This document shows, one piece after another, positions 34,664 through 47,601 of a DNA stretch of 64,000 nt. The first letter of the stretch is position 1. Every line of letters begins with the position of its first letter. The notes beneath the pieces are model-generated. The model was not told the DNA's origin. It was given only the letters and a program-made list of their open reading frames with translations, and ran no database searches. The DNA comes from Mucilaginibacter sp. SMC90 (GTDB taxonomy: Bacteria > Bacteroidota > Bacteroidia > Sphingobacteriales > Sphingobacteriaceae), in contig NZ_CP094527.1 in NCBI RefSeq assembly GCF_022811725.1, positions 7,564,001 to 7,628,000 on the forward strand. The letters run 5' to 3'. The position numbers were made by a program, and so were the translations under genes.

Positions 34664-35030
34664 GACTATCACGGATTTGGTTTATATTGAGTGTGAGATT
34701 AACACCCAATTAGACACAGTGAATATACTGTACTTTTTTTAATTGGAATAATCTTTTTTCAGCAATTCATGATAGAAATCAGGTGTGAATACTGAAGGCC
34801 ATTGCTGATCATCAGTGCATTACCTGCGGCCGGGCCATACGCCTGCAGGTTTTACAGGTATCTGCTGCTATCCGTAACGCGGGTGGAAGTGAGTAGAAAG
34901 CAATGAATGGTGAGCGGTTAACAATTTGTTTAAATCTATAACCGGAATCGTCATTCACTTTGCGCCTTTGAGAGCCTGATCTGTACGAATATATAAGCAG
35001 GCCTATTGGTTATGGAAAAGCTTATCAACG
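34664..35030. other. Intergenic region between GH31 gene and rRNA operon end
   Basis: No gene or RNA motif was recognised. It contains an AT-rich part near 34730-34760, presumably the GH31 promoter on the minus strand, and a GC-rich stretch (34820-34900) with a CCTGCAGG-type self-complementary segment near 34850. I found no convincing -33/-7 pair. Confidence 0.4.
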
Positions 35031-35063
35031 CAAAAAGCCTTAGGTATTAACTAAGGCTTTTGC
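35031..35063 (-). terminator. Terminator of the rRNA operon
   Basis: CAAAAAGCCTTAG at 35031-35043 pairs with CTAAGGCTTTTGC near 35051-35063. On the minus strand it follows the 5S gene by about 30 bases and ends in a T-run. Confidence 0.88.
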
Positions 35064-35090
35064 ATTGTTGCACCATTAAAGGTGATAAAG

Positions 35091-35200
35091 GGTGGCACCG
35101 ACCTACTCTCCCACGTTTTACCGCAGTACCATCGGCTCTGGCGGGCTTGACTTCTCTGTTCGGAATGGGAAGAGGTAGACACCGCCGATATAGGCACCTG
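35091..35200 (-). rRNA. rrf: 5S ribosomal RNA
   Basis: On the minus strand the sequence carries the 5S core, GGCGGTGTCTACCTCTTCCC then CATTCCGAACAGAGAAGTC, and later GTGGGAGAGTAGGTCGGTGC. The two ends (GGTGCCTATA and GGTCGGTGCCACC) form the terminal stem. Edges are good to a few bases. It is the last gene of the operon. Confidence 0.93.
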
Positions 35201-35463
35201 AATTTCTTTAAGTTAGTGGTTGATTGGGTGAGTGGTGAGTGGTTCTTGCATGGTGTACAGCTTTTCAACTACTCACCTAATAAACCTAATCAACTATTCA
35301 CCCCCATTAACATGACATATTATTGAAAGAAGTACTTGAATTTAAGAGAAAACAACAGCATTTGTTGTTTATCTGTTTGTTTTGTTTCGGATGAGTGATT
35401 GGTTTCGTTTACAGTTTTGCAACTACTCACTTAATCAACCACTCACCTTAATCCTTCACACGA
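35201..35463 (-). repeat. 5S-23S spacer with short-word repeats
   Basis: GGTTGATTGGGTGAGTGGTG at 35218-35237 has the inverse words CAACTACTCACC (35268) and AATCAACTATTCACC (35288-35302). A second set occurs at 35390-35455 (GATGAGTGATTGG, then CAACTACTCAC, TTAATCAACCACTCACC). The same words occur after the 16S gene (39040-39075) and at 44845-44890. They can fold into hairpins that could guide processing of the precursor. Confidence 0.7.
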
Positions 35464-38340
<2,877 letters not shown>

Positions 38341-38394
38341 ACTCTTGCGCCTTTTGCGCCGCAAGGTATGTCTTTATTTTAGATTAGTCGTATT

Positions 38395-38610
38395 TGTTCA
38401 TTAGTTCATTGGTTCATTAGTATTGCTACTTATTTACCTTTGAAGCTTTTGTTCAAGATACAACGTCTCTATCTGTTGTTTTCTCTTGTTTTCAATTACT
38501 TCTTCCAATATGTCAAAGAACGTTTTGATCCTCCGTCATTCTTTCATTAAGTCATTATGTCATTTTTCAATGACTCAATGACCTGATGACTTAATGACTT
38601 CCGGTTCAAT
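38395..38610. repeat. 23S-tRNA spacer with short-word palindromes
   Basis: GTTCATTAGTTCATTGGTTC at about 38396-38415 is a near-tandem word. Later CATTAAGTCATTATGTCATT (about 38547-38566) faces its inverse, AATGACCTGATGACTTAATG (about 38578-38597), over a short loop, giving a stem of about 20 bp just next to tRNA-Ala. Confidence 0.7.
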
Positions 38611-38611
38611 G

Positions 38612-38685
38612 TGGAGAATAACGGATTCGAACCGTTGACCCCCTGCGTGCAAGGCAGGTGCTCTAGCCAGCTGAGCTAATCCCCC
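38612..38685 (-). tRNA. tRNA-Ala (TGC)
   Basis: A 74-base cloverleaf on the minus strand starting GGGGGATTAGCTCAGCTGG. The anticodon arm is CCTGC-CTTGCAC-GCAGG, anticodon TGC, and the T-arm GGTTCGAATCC is canonical. No CCA is encoded. It lies between tRNA-Ile and the 23S gene. Confidence 0.97.
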
Positions 38686-38697
38686 GTTAGATGGGCT

Positions 38698-38772
38698 CGT
38701 TCATTTGTTCATTCGTTCATTCGTTTATTGGTGCTTTACCAATCCACTAATGAACCATTGAACTAATGAACC
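38698..38772. repeat. Word palindrome between tRNA-Ala and tRNA-Ile
   Basis: TCGTTCATTTGTTCATTCG and further copies of GTTCATT run from 38698 to about 38729. They are answered by AATGAACCATTGAACTAATG at about 38749-38768. The two halves can form a long imperfect stem that exactly fills the space between the two tRNAs. Confidence 0.75.
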
Positions 38773-38777
38773 CTGTG

Positions 38778-38852
38778 TAGTCCCGAGCAGATTTGAACTG
38801 CTGACCCCTACATTATCAGTGTAGTGCTCTAACCAAGCTGAGCTACAGGACT
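38778..38852 (-). tRNA. tRNA-Ile (GAT)
   Basis: A 75-base cloverleaf on the minus strand starting AGTCCTGTAGCTCAGCTTGG. The anticodon arm is CTACA-CTGATAA-TGTAG, anticodon GAT, T-arm AGTTCAAATCT. No CCA is encoded. It lies next to the 16S gene, as in most bacterial rRNA operons. Confidence 0.97.
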
Positions 38853-39128
38853 GTGTTATTTCGGATTTCGGATTTTCGATTTTAGATTTTTTTATTCTTC
38901 AAATCGCAAATCGTAATCTCTTACAATCCCGCCTCTCAGTTGTTCGCACAACTTGATGGCTTCATCTTCTGGGTTTTCCTTTTGTTTGTGTGTTATTAGT
39001 ATATGATTGCTCTCGCTTTGTGATCTTCGCTTTTCAACTACTCACCACTTAACTTAATCAACCATTTAACTAAATTTAAGAAATATCATGTAGGTAACAG
39101 TTCCAAGCTACTTCGCGGAAACTGCTCC
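38853..39128. repeat. tRNA-Ile-16S spacer with word repeats
   Basis: TTTCGGATTTCGGATTTTCG at about 38859-38878 is a tandem word whose partial inverse (CAAATCGCAAATCG) follows at about 38898-38911. CAACTACTCACC and AACTTAATCAACCA occur at 39036-39064, belonging to the same family as the 5S-23S spacer. Confidence 0.6.
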
Positions 39129-40649
<1,521 letters not shown>

Positions 40650-40989
40650 GTAAAATGTTTTGTTTTAATCACTGACCCTATTATTAATTAATAGAATCTG
40701 TTTTTATTATTTCTTATTACAGATTCCGCTTTTTATTGTAACTCTTCAGCTCCTGTTAGCCTTAGCCTTCAGTCGCCTCCCGTTACGCTACATGATTTCC
40801 ATTTCTTAAAAGAACTTGCTCGCCTCATCATCCGAATCAGCTATATAATCTTTTGGTTGTTACACCGCTTTGATTTGTCATTTTTATTAAGCCTTGAGAA
40901 TCGCTCTCCTCAGCCTAAGAAAACTAATCACTCTCGCTTTCATTTCCTTCGTTTTAAACTCCTTCCAGAGTCCGTCCCGTTCGGGGTTG
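40650..40989 (-). other. rRNA leader
   Basis: The 340 bases between the innermost promoter and 16S on the minus strand form the 5' leader. No gene was seen; the ORFs here are chance frames. It has several polypyrimidine (plus strand) runs and presumably includes the 16S processing stem. Confidence 0.5.
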
Positions 40990-41023
40990 CAAAGGTAAAA
41001 ACCTTTTTCTTATTTCCAAAAAA
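40990..41023 (-). promoter_or_regulatory. rRNA promoter P3 (innermost)
   Basis: On the minus strand TTTTTTG (41017-41023), a 19-bp spacer, then TACCTTTG (40990-40997), followed by CAACCCC. It is an exact Bacteroidota -33/-7 promoter, about 340 bases upstream of the 16S 5' end. Confidence 0.88.
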
Positions 41024-41137
41024 TAATTTTTTTTATTTTTTGGTGGTTTTTTGCGGCGTTTCCTTCTCTCTTTCTCCTTGCCCCTCAGCGCCTTTCAAAC
41101 CTTTTCTAAGAACATCCGCTCCTTTTCGAAGCGGCTG

Positions 41138-41170
41138 CAAAGGTGCGAATTTCTTTTCTCTTTCACAAAA
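41138..41170 (-). promoter_or_regulatory. rRNA promoter P2
   Basis: On the minus strand TTTTG (41166-41170), a 20-bp spacer, then CACCTTTG (41138-41145), followed by CAGCCGC. It differs from the consensus only in the first base of the -7 element. Confidence 0.82.
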
Positions 41171-41251
41171 GATTCTGAATCTTTTTTTCTTCCCTTTTCG
41201 CCCCTTTTCTATACCTTTAATGAACTACCCCGCTATCTCGTTTGCGGGCTG

Positions 41252-41282
41252 CAAAGGTACGCGCTTTTTCCTTCCCTCCAAA
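41252..41282 (-). promoter_or_regulatory. rRNA promoter P1 (outermost)
   Basis: On the minus strand TTTG (41279-41282), a 19-bp spacer, then TACCTTTG (41252-41259), followed by CAGCCCGC. It is an exact consensus, about 600 bases upstream of the 16S 5' end. Confidence 0.85.
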
Positions 41283-41455
41283 TTATTTATACCCTTTTAA
41301 CTTAATATTAACTTAACAACCTATTTATCAATAATAAAAAGTTTATACAGCTGATAAAACTTAATCCGTTATCACGTTTCAGGCATATAAATACTACCAT
41401 TCACTCACACAACCAACAATTATTAATAACGTTTATTATAACAGCAACTGGTAGT

Positions 41456-41914
41456 TTAGCGCGTCTCCAGATAGAATGACACAACCCGTTTTACAATAAA
41501 ACGATACTTATTTGTTCCCATATCACCGATATCATGCTCCAATCCTGAAAGATCATCCTCAAAAAAACCTATGATATCAACAATTAAAAACTTTGTGTCG
41601 GGGTTTTGGTGTACCACCTTTAATGATTTCAGAAAGTCGGGCCTTAAAAACTCCCCATCTGCCAGGAACATATTTGCTGTTATTTTTGTACACTTTTCTC
41701 CGTCACTACGCAAACTCCATCCTGTATCCTTATAACTATACACTGCCCTGGTATATACCAGTTCATTCTTTTGTGCAGGCAAATCGCAAAATTCCGCAAA
41801 CTGCTGAAATTCGAGCACCGGAGGCGGAAATTTTATCCCATGTTTATGTTGGGCAAGAGAAGTTTTACAGATCAGCAATAAAACAACTATAGACAGTATT
41901 AATATCCTGTTCAT
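41456..41914 (-). CDS. Exported hypothetical protein
   Basis: A 152-residue protein with a signal peptide (ILILSIVVLLLICKTSLAQ, then HKHG). The mature part has two cysteines (EFCDLPAQKN and GEKCTKI) and a C-terminal half of beta-type segments (KFLIVDIIGFFEDD, YRFIVKRVVSFYLE). No known motif was recognised. It lies alone just upstream of the rRNA promoters and runs toward them on the same strand, so read-through into the rRNA operon is possible. Confidence 0.65.
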   Translation of the reverse strand: MNRILILSIVVLLLICKTSLAQHKHGIKFPPPVLEFQQFAEFCDLPAQKNELVYTRAVYSYKDTGWSLRSDGEKCTKITANMFLADGEFLRPDFLKSLKVVHQNPDTKFLIVDIIGFFEDDLSGLEHDIGDMGTNKYRFIVKRVVSFYLETR

Positions 41915-42096
41915 GGGGAGTGATTTATATCAGTTCCAAGTTAAACAAAAAGGCTCAGTCATAAATCGCCCACATTAAAACCCAACCCTATAAATTACTG
42001 CCAATGTAATCCTCCTAACTTTTTACTTACAATGCCTAAAACGATATACAGAAATATATATTTGTTAAATAACCAGTTTAAACACAATACATCTTT

Positions 42097-43812
42097 ATGG
42101 AAGATAAACCACTACGGAGCCAACAATGGTTTGGTAAAAAAGGCAAAGATGGTTTTATATATCGTGCATGGATGAAAAACCAGGGTATTCCGGCACATCA
42201 GCTGCAGGGAAAACCCGTGATTGGCATTTGCAATACATGGTCGGAACTTACACCTTGTAATGCACATTTCCGCGAATTGGCACAGTCTGTAAAAAATGGT
42301 ATTTATGAAGCCGGCGGCTACCCGGTTGAATTCCCGGTAATGTCATTGGGCGAAACTTTGGTTAAACCCACTGCTATGCTATACCGAAACCTGGTAAGTA
42401 TGGATGTGGAAGAAAGTATTCGCGCCAACCCGCTCGACGGCGTGGTGCTGCTTTGCGGTTGTGATAAAACTACGCCTGCCCTGGTAATGGGTGCATGCAG
42501 CGTTAATATTCCTACTATTGTTGTTTCGGGTGGGGCAATGTTAACGGGGAAATACCGGGGCAGGGATATAGGTACTTCAGATATCTGGCGCTTTTTTGCT
42601 GATCACCAAACCGGGCTAATGAATGATGAAGACCTTTATACGGCCGAAGCCTGTATGGCCCGGAGCCAGGGGCATTGCGCAGTTATGGGTACAGCATCAA
42701 CCATGGCTTGTATGGTTGAATCGCTGGGACTTTCACTGGCAGAAAATGCCGCCATTCCTGCCGCAGATTCGCGACGAAAGGTATTAGCCCATCTATCGGG
42801 CAACCGTATTGTTGACATGGTACGGGAAGATCTTAAACCTTCGGATATTCTCACTCGGGAGGCTTTTGAAAATGCCATTACCATTAATGCGGCTATTGGC
42901 GGCTCTACCAATTTCATCATTCACCTGCTGGCTATAGCAGGCCGTATCGGGATTGATTTAAATATGGATGATTTCAATACCTCTATCCGAAAAATACCCC
43001 TACTGGCTAATCTGCAGCCATCGGGAAAGTATTTTATGGAGGATTTTTATTATGCCGGGGGGTTGCCTGCTTTAATGAAAGAACTTCATGGGCACCTCAA
43101 TAATGAAGCCTTAACCGTAAGCGGTAATCCCATATTACGTAATTATGAAAACAGCCAATGTTTTAACCGCGACCTGATAGCTCCTGTTGATAGTCCTTTT
43201 AACCCAACCGCAGGTATCACTGTACTTAAAGGTAACCTTTGTGAAAACGGCGCGGTGATCAAGCCATCGGCTGCAAGTACCCATTTGATGCAACATACCG
43301 GCCAGGCCGTTGTATTTGAAAATATAGAAGATTTTAACCATCGCATCAATGATCCTAACCTGGATGTAGATAAAGACAGTGTATTGGTTTTAAAGAACGC
43401 CGGACCAAAAGGTTATCCTGGAATGCCTGAAGTTGGCAATATGCTCATCCCAAAAAAACTGGCTGATAAGGGCATAACCGACATGGTACGCATCTCGGAC
43501 GGACGGATGAGCGGTACCGGTTTTGGTACTGTAGTGCTGCACGTATCGCCGGAAGCAGCCATCGGTGGCACATTGGCGGTGGTGCAAAATGGGGATGTTA
43601 TCACACTTGATGTACCCGCCGGGAGTTTACACCTTGAAGTTAGCGATGAGGAAATAGCCGAAAGGAAATCGAAGCTGGTGCTAAATAATAATATCAGCAA
43701 CCGCGGATATACCTATTTATATCAAACCCATGTAGAACAGGCGCACCTTGGTGCTGATCTTGACTTTTTAAAAGGAAGTTCGGGAAGTGAGGTTTTGAGA
43801 GATTCGCATTGA
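42097..43812 (+). CDS. IlvD/Edd-family sugar-acid dehydratase (L-arabinonate dehydratase-like)
   Basis: A 571-residue [2Fe-2S] dehydratase. Cluster ligands fit C54 (ELTPCN), C122 (LLCGCDKTTPA) and C194 (SQGHCAVMG); the metal-binding Lys124 follows C122, and the catalytic Ser lies in SDGRMSGTGFG. This cysteine pattern and the start WFGKKGKDGFIYRAWMKNQG resemble L-arabinonate/D-xylonate dehydratase rather than the [4Fe-4S] IlvD, so a role in sugar-acid breakdown to a 2-keto-3-deoxy acid is likely. The SDR gene downstream supports this. TATATTTG (42057-42064) precedes it, with no -33 match, consistent with an activated promoter. Confidence 0.85.
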   Translation: MEDKPLRSQQWFGKKGKDGFIYRAWMKNQGIPAHQLQGKPVIGICNTWSELTPCNAHFRELAQSVKNGIYEAGGYPVEFPVMSLGETLVKPTAMLYRNLVSMDVEESIRANPLDGVVLLCGCDKTTPALVMGACSVNIPTIVVSGGAMLTGKYRGRDIGTSDIWRFFADHQTGLMNDEDLYTAEACMARSQGHCAVMGTASTMACMVESLGLSLAENAAIPAADSRRKVLAHLSGNRIVDMVREDLKPSDILTREAFENAITINAAIGGSTNFIIHLLAIAGRIGIDLNMDDFNTSIRKIPLLANLQPSGKYFMEDFYYAGGLPALMKELHGHLNNEALTVSGNPILRNYENSQCFNRDLIAPVDSPFNPTAGITVLKGNLCENGAVIKPSAASTHLMQHTGQAVVFENIEDFNHRINDPNLDVDKDSVLVLKNAGPKGYPGMPEVGNMLIPKKLADKGITDMVRISDGRMSGTGFGTVVLHVSPEAAIGGTLAVVQNGDVITLDVPAGSLHLEVSDEEIAERKSKLVLNNNISNRGYTYLYQTHVEQAHLGADLDFLKGSSGSEVLRDSH

Positions 43813-43926
43813 GAGAAAAATAAATAGCACTGAGCGGGAAGGACTGTCAGCTTGAGTAAGTTTTATTTGCGCACAAATGATCACATTGCAGGTGATAACT
43901 GATGAATACCTGCCATTAAATATAAG

Positions 43927-43974
43927 CTCGCAAAGGCGCAAAGAAAAACTTTTACGACTCATCACCTTTGCGAG
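43927..43974. repeat. Inverted repeat CTCGCAAAGG/CCTTTGCGAG
   Basis: Ten-base perfect arms at 43927-43936 and 43965-43974 lie in the gap between the dehydratase and SDR genes, with a second CGCAAAG word next to the left arm. It may be a transcript terminator without a T-run or a mobile remnant. Confidence 0.6.
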
Positions 43975-44077
43975 AAAATCAATATGTCAACGAGCTTTTT
44001 TAATAATAATCAATGACTTAAAACATACCAATGGCAACCAGTATGTATTATTTAACAAACAACTATCAACCTAAAAA

Positions 44078-44845
44078 ATGATAACTGATAAATTTAGCGG
44101 CCAGGTAGCTATAGTAACCGGGGCCGGACAAGGGATAGGTTTTGAAATAGCTAAACAATTAAGCCTTGCCGGGGCCGCAATTATACTGAACGATTTGAGT
44201 GAAGAACTTGCTACAAAGGCAGCAGGCACTATAAACAATTTGCGCGGCAATTGTTACCCAATGGCCGGCGATGCATCAAATATTGATTTTATACAGCAAA
44301 TGGTTAATGAGGCCGTGCAACGTTATGGAAAACTAACCATTGCTGTGGCCAATGCAGGCATCACTTTGTTTGGCGATTTTTTGAATTATCCTGCCCAATC
44401 ATTGCAAAGTGTAATGAACCTTAACCTGCAAGGTAGTTTCTTTTTGGCGCAACGGGCTGCCAGACAAATCATAAATCAAAAAAGCGGGGGAAGCATCCTG
44501 TTCATGTCGTCGGTAACAGGGCACCAAGCCCACCAGGACCTTGCTGCTTACGGTATGACCAAAGCTGCACTGGAAATGCTGGCTAAAAGTTTGGTAGTTG
44601 AATTATCCCAACATCAAATTACTGTAAATACGGTTGCCCCCGGTGCTACCTTAACCGAACGTACCCTGGAAGATGCCGGCTATCAAAAAACATGGGCGCG
44701 CATTACCCCAATGGGTCGCGCGGCAACTGTTGAAGATGTGGCAAATGCAGTACTGTTTTTGATATCACCTGATGCAAGGCATATCACCGGGCAAAACCTG
44801 GTAGTTGATGGCGGATGGACGGCAGTTAGTACTTCGCCTTATTAA
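44078..44845 (+). CDS. Short-chain dehydrogenase/reductase
   Basis: A 255-residue classical SDR. The NAD(P) motif TGAGQGIGFEIA is near residue 13 and the active-site Tyr-x-x-x-Lys is in AAYGMTKAALEM, with the Ser in FMSSVTGH. The C-terminus DARHITGQNLVVDGGWTA is the usual family end. The acidic residue after the second strand (LNDLSEE) suggests NAD rather than NADP. Together with the dehydratase it would fit sugar (lactone) oxidation, as in L-fucose or L-arabinose routes; the substrate is not proven. It is not coupled tightly to the dehydratase (265-base gap). Confidence 0.9.
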   Translation: MITDKFSGQVAIVTGAGQGIGFEIAKQLSLAGAAIILNDLSEELATKAAGTINNLRGNCYPMAGDASNIDFIQQMVNEAVQRYGKLTIAVANAGITLFGDFLNYPAQSLQSVMNLNLQGSFFLAQRAARQIINQKSGGSILFMSSVTGHQAHQDLAAYGMTKAALEMLAKSLVVELSQHQITVNTVAPGATLTERTLEDAGYQKTWARITPMGRAATVEDVANAVLFLISPDARHITGQNLVVDGGWTAVSTSPY

Positions 44846-44892
44846 GTGGTGAGTGGCTGATTGGGTGAGTGGTTGATTGGGTGAGTGGTTAG
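44845..44892. repeat. Tandem word repeat of the rRNA-spacer family
   Basis: GGTGAGTGGCTGATTGGGTG then AGTGGTTGATTGGGTGAGTG repeats a 17-bp unit about 2.5 times between the stop codons of two convergent genes. The same word (GGTTGATTGGGTGAGTGGT) is in the 5S-23S spacer at 35218. Confidence 0.75.
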
Positions 44893-44897
44893 AAATA

Positions 44898-45752
44898 TTA
44901 GTCTATGTTCAGGTTATTCAACAGATAATCAAACGTAAATTTCGGCTCGTATCCAAAGTATCGCTTTGCCTTTTCGCTTACATAAACCCTATCAATGCTT
45001 TTCGGAAGAGCCCAACCTTTGGATTGGTAAATAGCTTCGGCTTGCGGGTAATGTTTTCTTATAACCGATGCGGGGTCATGCTTTAGCTTCATAAGCTCAT
45101 CTTTTTTAAAAGGCGAACTACTGGTTATATTAAAAATCTCGAATGCTGAAAAAGTTTGTTCTAAGGCTAAGCACAAACCGAATGCACCATCCCGCTCATC
45201 AAGACCACGATATAACCGGTGGTTTAGTTTTAGATTGTCTGTTTCGGGCAAAAAACGACCAACCCTGTAAACCGATGTTTGCAGTCCTTCATTGTAAAAG
45301 AAATCTTTACAGAGCTGCTCGGCAGTTTGCTTGGTGATATCGTAAATATCGCGGGGCTTAATGGTCAATTCTTCATCAACCCAAACAGCCTGGTTAGTAT
45401 CAACCATTGCATCGCCATAAATAGATGTTGTACTGGTATAGAGCAGTTTTTGCACACCGTTAACAATGCAGGCATTAAGCAAATTGAGCGTTCCATAAAT
45501 ATTTACATTAATGAATGCTTCTCTCGGATAGTTTAGCTCATAATGTTTACCATGGATGGCCGCCGTATGAATAATTGCATCGATGTTTTTAGTAACAGCT
45601 AAAACAGCATCTTTATGCAGGATGTCAATCTGCTCATCAGTAGTATCGGCAGAGATTACATCTACACCGGTAACACTATGCCCGCACTTACGCAAATGAC
45701 CCACCGTGACCGCCCCTAACCTGCCCGATGATCCCGTTACTAATACACGCAT
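44898..45752 (-). CDS. NAD-dependent epimerase/dehydratase family protein
   Basis: A 284-residue extended SDR. It has the Rossmann motif VTGSSGRLGAVT near residue 5, the Ser/Thr of SSIYG-like YTSTTSIYGDA near 110, and the active-site Tyr-x-x-x-Lys in DIYDITKQTAEQ near 135. The short C-terminal substrate part suggests a sugar-nucleotide or simple sugar dehydrogenase; resemblance to uronate dehydrogenases is a guess. It starts 4 bases after the GNAT gene stop, so the two form an operon. Confidence 0.85.
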   Translation of the reverse strand: MRVLVTGSSGRLGAVTVGHLRKCGHSVTGVDVISADTTDEQIDILHKDAVLAVTKNIDAIIHTAAIHGKHYELNYPREAFINVNIYGTLNLLNACIVNGVQKLLYTSTTSIYGDAMVDTNQAVWVDEELTIKPRDIYDITKQTAEQLCKDFFYNEGLQTSVYRVGRFLPETDNLKLNHRLYRGLDERDGAFGLCLALEQTFSAFEIFNITSSSPFKKDELMKLKHDPASVIRKHYPQAEAIYQSKGWALPKSIDRVYVSEKAKRYFGYEPKFTFDYLLNNLNID

Positions 45753-45756
45753 CTGC

Positions 45757-46056
45757 TTAATGACCGGGGGCTATGGCTAATATGCGTGACCACTCGGGGT
45801 GGCGTTTCAGGTATGAAGCCACATAAACACACAGCGGCACCAGTTTAAGGTTGTTTTGCTCGATGTAGGTGAATGCTTTTTCGACTATAGCCGATGCTAC
45901 TCCCTTCCCCTCCAATTCAACCGGTACTTCGGTATGGATCAGGTAAATTTTGTCGTCCTTTTGCTTATAGTCGATGAAAGCACGGTGGCCTTCAACAATC
46001 AATTCAAAATTGTGAATGGCCTCGTTATTTACAAGGGGAATTTCTTCGTATTTCAT
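45757..46056 (-). CDS. Small GNAT-type N-acetyltransferase (YjdJ-like)
   Basis: A 99-residue minimal GNAT domain. The acetyl-CoA-binding segment LEGKGVASAIVEKAFTYIEQ is near residue 49, followed by KLVPLCVYVASYLKRHPEW, the pattern of the short YjdJ/Yidj-like acetyltransferases. It is the first gene of a two-gene operon with the epimerase. Substrate unknown. Confidence 0.9.
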   Translation of the reverse strand: MKYEEIPLVNNEAIHNFELIVEGHRAFIDYKQKDDKIYLIHTEVPVELEGKGVASAIVEKAFTYIEQNNLKLVPLCVYVASYLKRHPEWSRILAIAPGH

Positions 46057-46113
46057 AGCAGTATTTATTACAGGGTGAACAAATGTATAAAATGTTAGTC
46101 CCGTTAAGGGAAA

Positions 46114-47601
46114 TTACTTCTTAATTCCCCAAACTGATACAGAACCAGCTTTAACTTTAAATTCGGCACGGCCATCTGCAGTAATTACCACCTCTTCGCC
46201 ATTGTGGTTATCCAGGTAATCAACAAATATTTCACCTGCGTGCCCGACTCCTATTTCCATTTCTTTATAGCCATCCTCACCGTTTGAAATTATCACAGCA
46301 CAGCCAGAGCCTTTATATTGAGTATCCCCTTCGCGGGTCCAGCCGATACAGTTAGGGTGATCAAAATAATCGCGTTGAGTACCGTAAGCCATATTTTTTC
46401 TTACATAAAGCATGGTTTCCAGTTCTGAAACAACGGGCAGGTCAATCTCGTGCTCTTCGCCATCGCCCCCTTTGTCGGTATATTTTGCGCCATACATATC
46501 GGCATAAAAAACACATGGATAGCCAGCCTCCCGGAGCAGAATCAACGCATAACCCAACGGCTTAAACCATTGTTCAATTGGTTGCTCCAAGGATTGAAGG
46601 GGCTGAGTGTCATGATTTTCAACAAAGGTAACAGCAAGCTCGGGCCTAACATTTAACAGCGTGTTATCAAAAATGGCAGTAAGGTCATAATCCTTTCCTC
46701 CTCTTGAAGCATGATGAAAATTATCATGCAGCGGGGTATCAAAAAGTGACATCCGCCCTTCTGTGGCCTCAATATATTTCAATAGTTTAGGCAAATCAAA
46801 AGCCCAGTACTCACCAACAGTAAAAAACTCCTGCTTAAGTTCGTTACGCATATAATCAAGCCACTCGTTGTAAAAGCCATGATCCATATGCTTTATAGCA
46901 TCAAGCCTGAAACCATTAAATTTAGCAGTTTCGAAATACCATTTGCCCCAGTTTTTCAACTCCTCCCGTACGCTTGGGTTGCGGGTGTCAATGTCTGATA
47001 ACATGAGATAATCAAAATTGCCGTTTTCGTCATCAAGCACATCCTTCCAGCCATCGCCGTACTGGTTTTGAATACTGAATATGGCTGTTTCCTTTTTATA
47101 GGCATCATAATCGATGCCCGAAAAACACTGCCAGTCCCATATAAATTTGGAGTATTTGCCTTTGCGGCCGGGGAAAGTAAATTTGGTATAAGCACCAATC
47201 TCGTAAACATCACTGATAAATTCGTTACGATTTGCAGGGTCAACCTTACGGGCGTTCACCCTTTCAACATCATCGGCACCGCCCATATGATTAAGCACAA
47301 CATCAACATATACCTTTAGCTGTGCTTTTTGCGCCGAGGCAATAGCATCAAGGTATTCCTGTTTAGTGCCATATTTTGTAGCTACTGTCTCCTTTTGCTT
47401 AAACTCACCAAGATCATAAATATCATAAACATCATACCCGGCAGAGTAACCCCCACTTGCAGCTTTATAAGCCGGCGGAAGCCAAACCGAATCGATCCCT
47501 TTTTTCTTCAGATTTTTCGCATCTTTTTTCAACTGATTCCACAATCTGCCTCCGGCGGGGTAATACCATTCAAAAAACTGCAGCATTGTAAAATTTTCCA
47601 T
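46114..47601 (-). CDS. Cytoplasmic alpha-amylase, GH13
   Basis: A 495-residue GH13 enzyme without signal peptide. Regions are clear: DVVLNHMGG at about 100, the nucleophile Asp234 in GFRLDAIKHM, the acid/base Glu264 in TVGEYWAFD and the third acid Asp331 in FVENHDTQPL. The N-terminus MLQFFEWYYPAGGRLW and the C-terminal beta-domain match intracellular alpha-amylases of subfamily 5. It probably hydrolyses maltodextrins or glycogen inside the cell. Length is normal. Confidence 0.96.
   Translation of the reverse strand: MENFTMLQFFEWYYPAGGRLWNQLKKDAKNLKKKGIDSVWLPPAYKAASGGYSAGYDVYDIYDLGEFKQKETVATKYGTKQEYLDAIASAQKAQLKVYVDVVLNHMGGADDVERVNARKVDPANRNEFISDVYEIGAYTKFTFPGRKGKYSKFIWDWQCFSGIDYDAYKKETAIFSIQNQYGDGWKDVLDDENGNFDYLMLSDIDTRNPSVREELKNWGKWYFETAKFNGFRLDAIKHMDHGFYNEWLDYMRNELKQEFFTVGEYWAFDLPKLLKYIEATEGRMSLFDTPLHDNFHHASRGGKDYDLTAIFDNTLLNVRPELAVTFVENHDTQPLQSLEQPIEQWFKPLGYALILLREAGYPCVFYADMYGAKYTDKGGDGEEHEIDLPVVSELETMLYVRKNMAYGTQRDYFDHPNCIGWTREGDTQYKGSGCAVIISNGEDGYKEMEIGVGHAGEIFVDYLDNHNGEEVVITADGRAEFKVKAGSVSVWGIKK

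Noticed and set aside
40857..41300. ORFs of 147 and 84 codons upstream of the 16S gene
   Set aside because: They cover the three rRNA promoters on the opposite strand; the Phe/Ser/Pro-rich translation reflects polypyrimidine DNA.
43877..44074. A 65-codon ORF before the SDR gene
   Set aside because: It reads through the CTCGCAAAGG inverted repeat and has unnatural composition.
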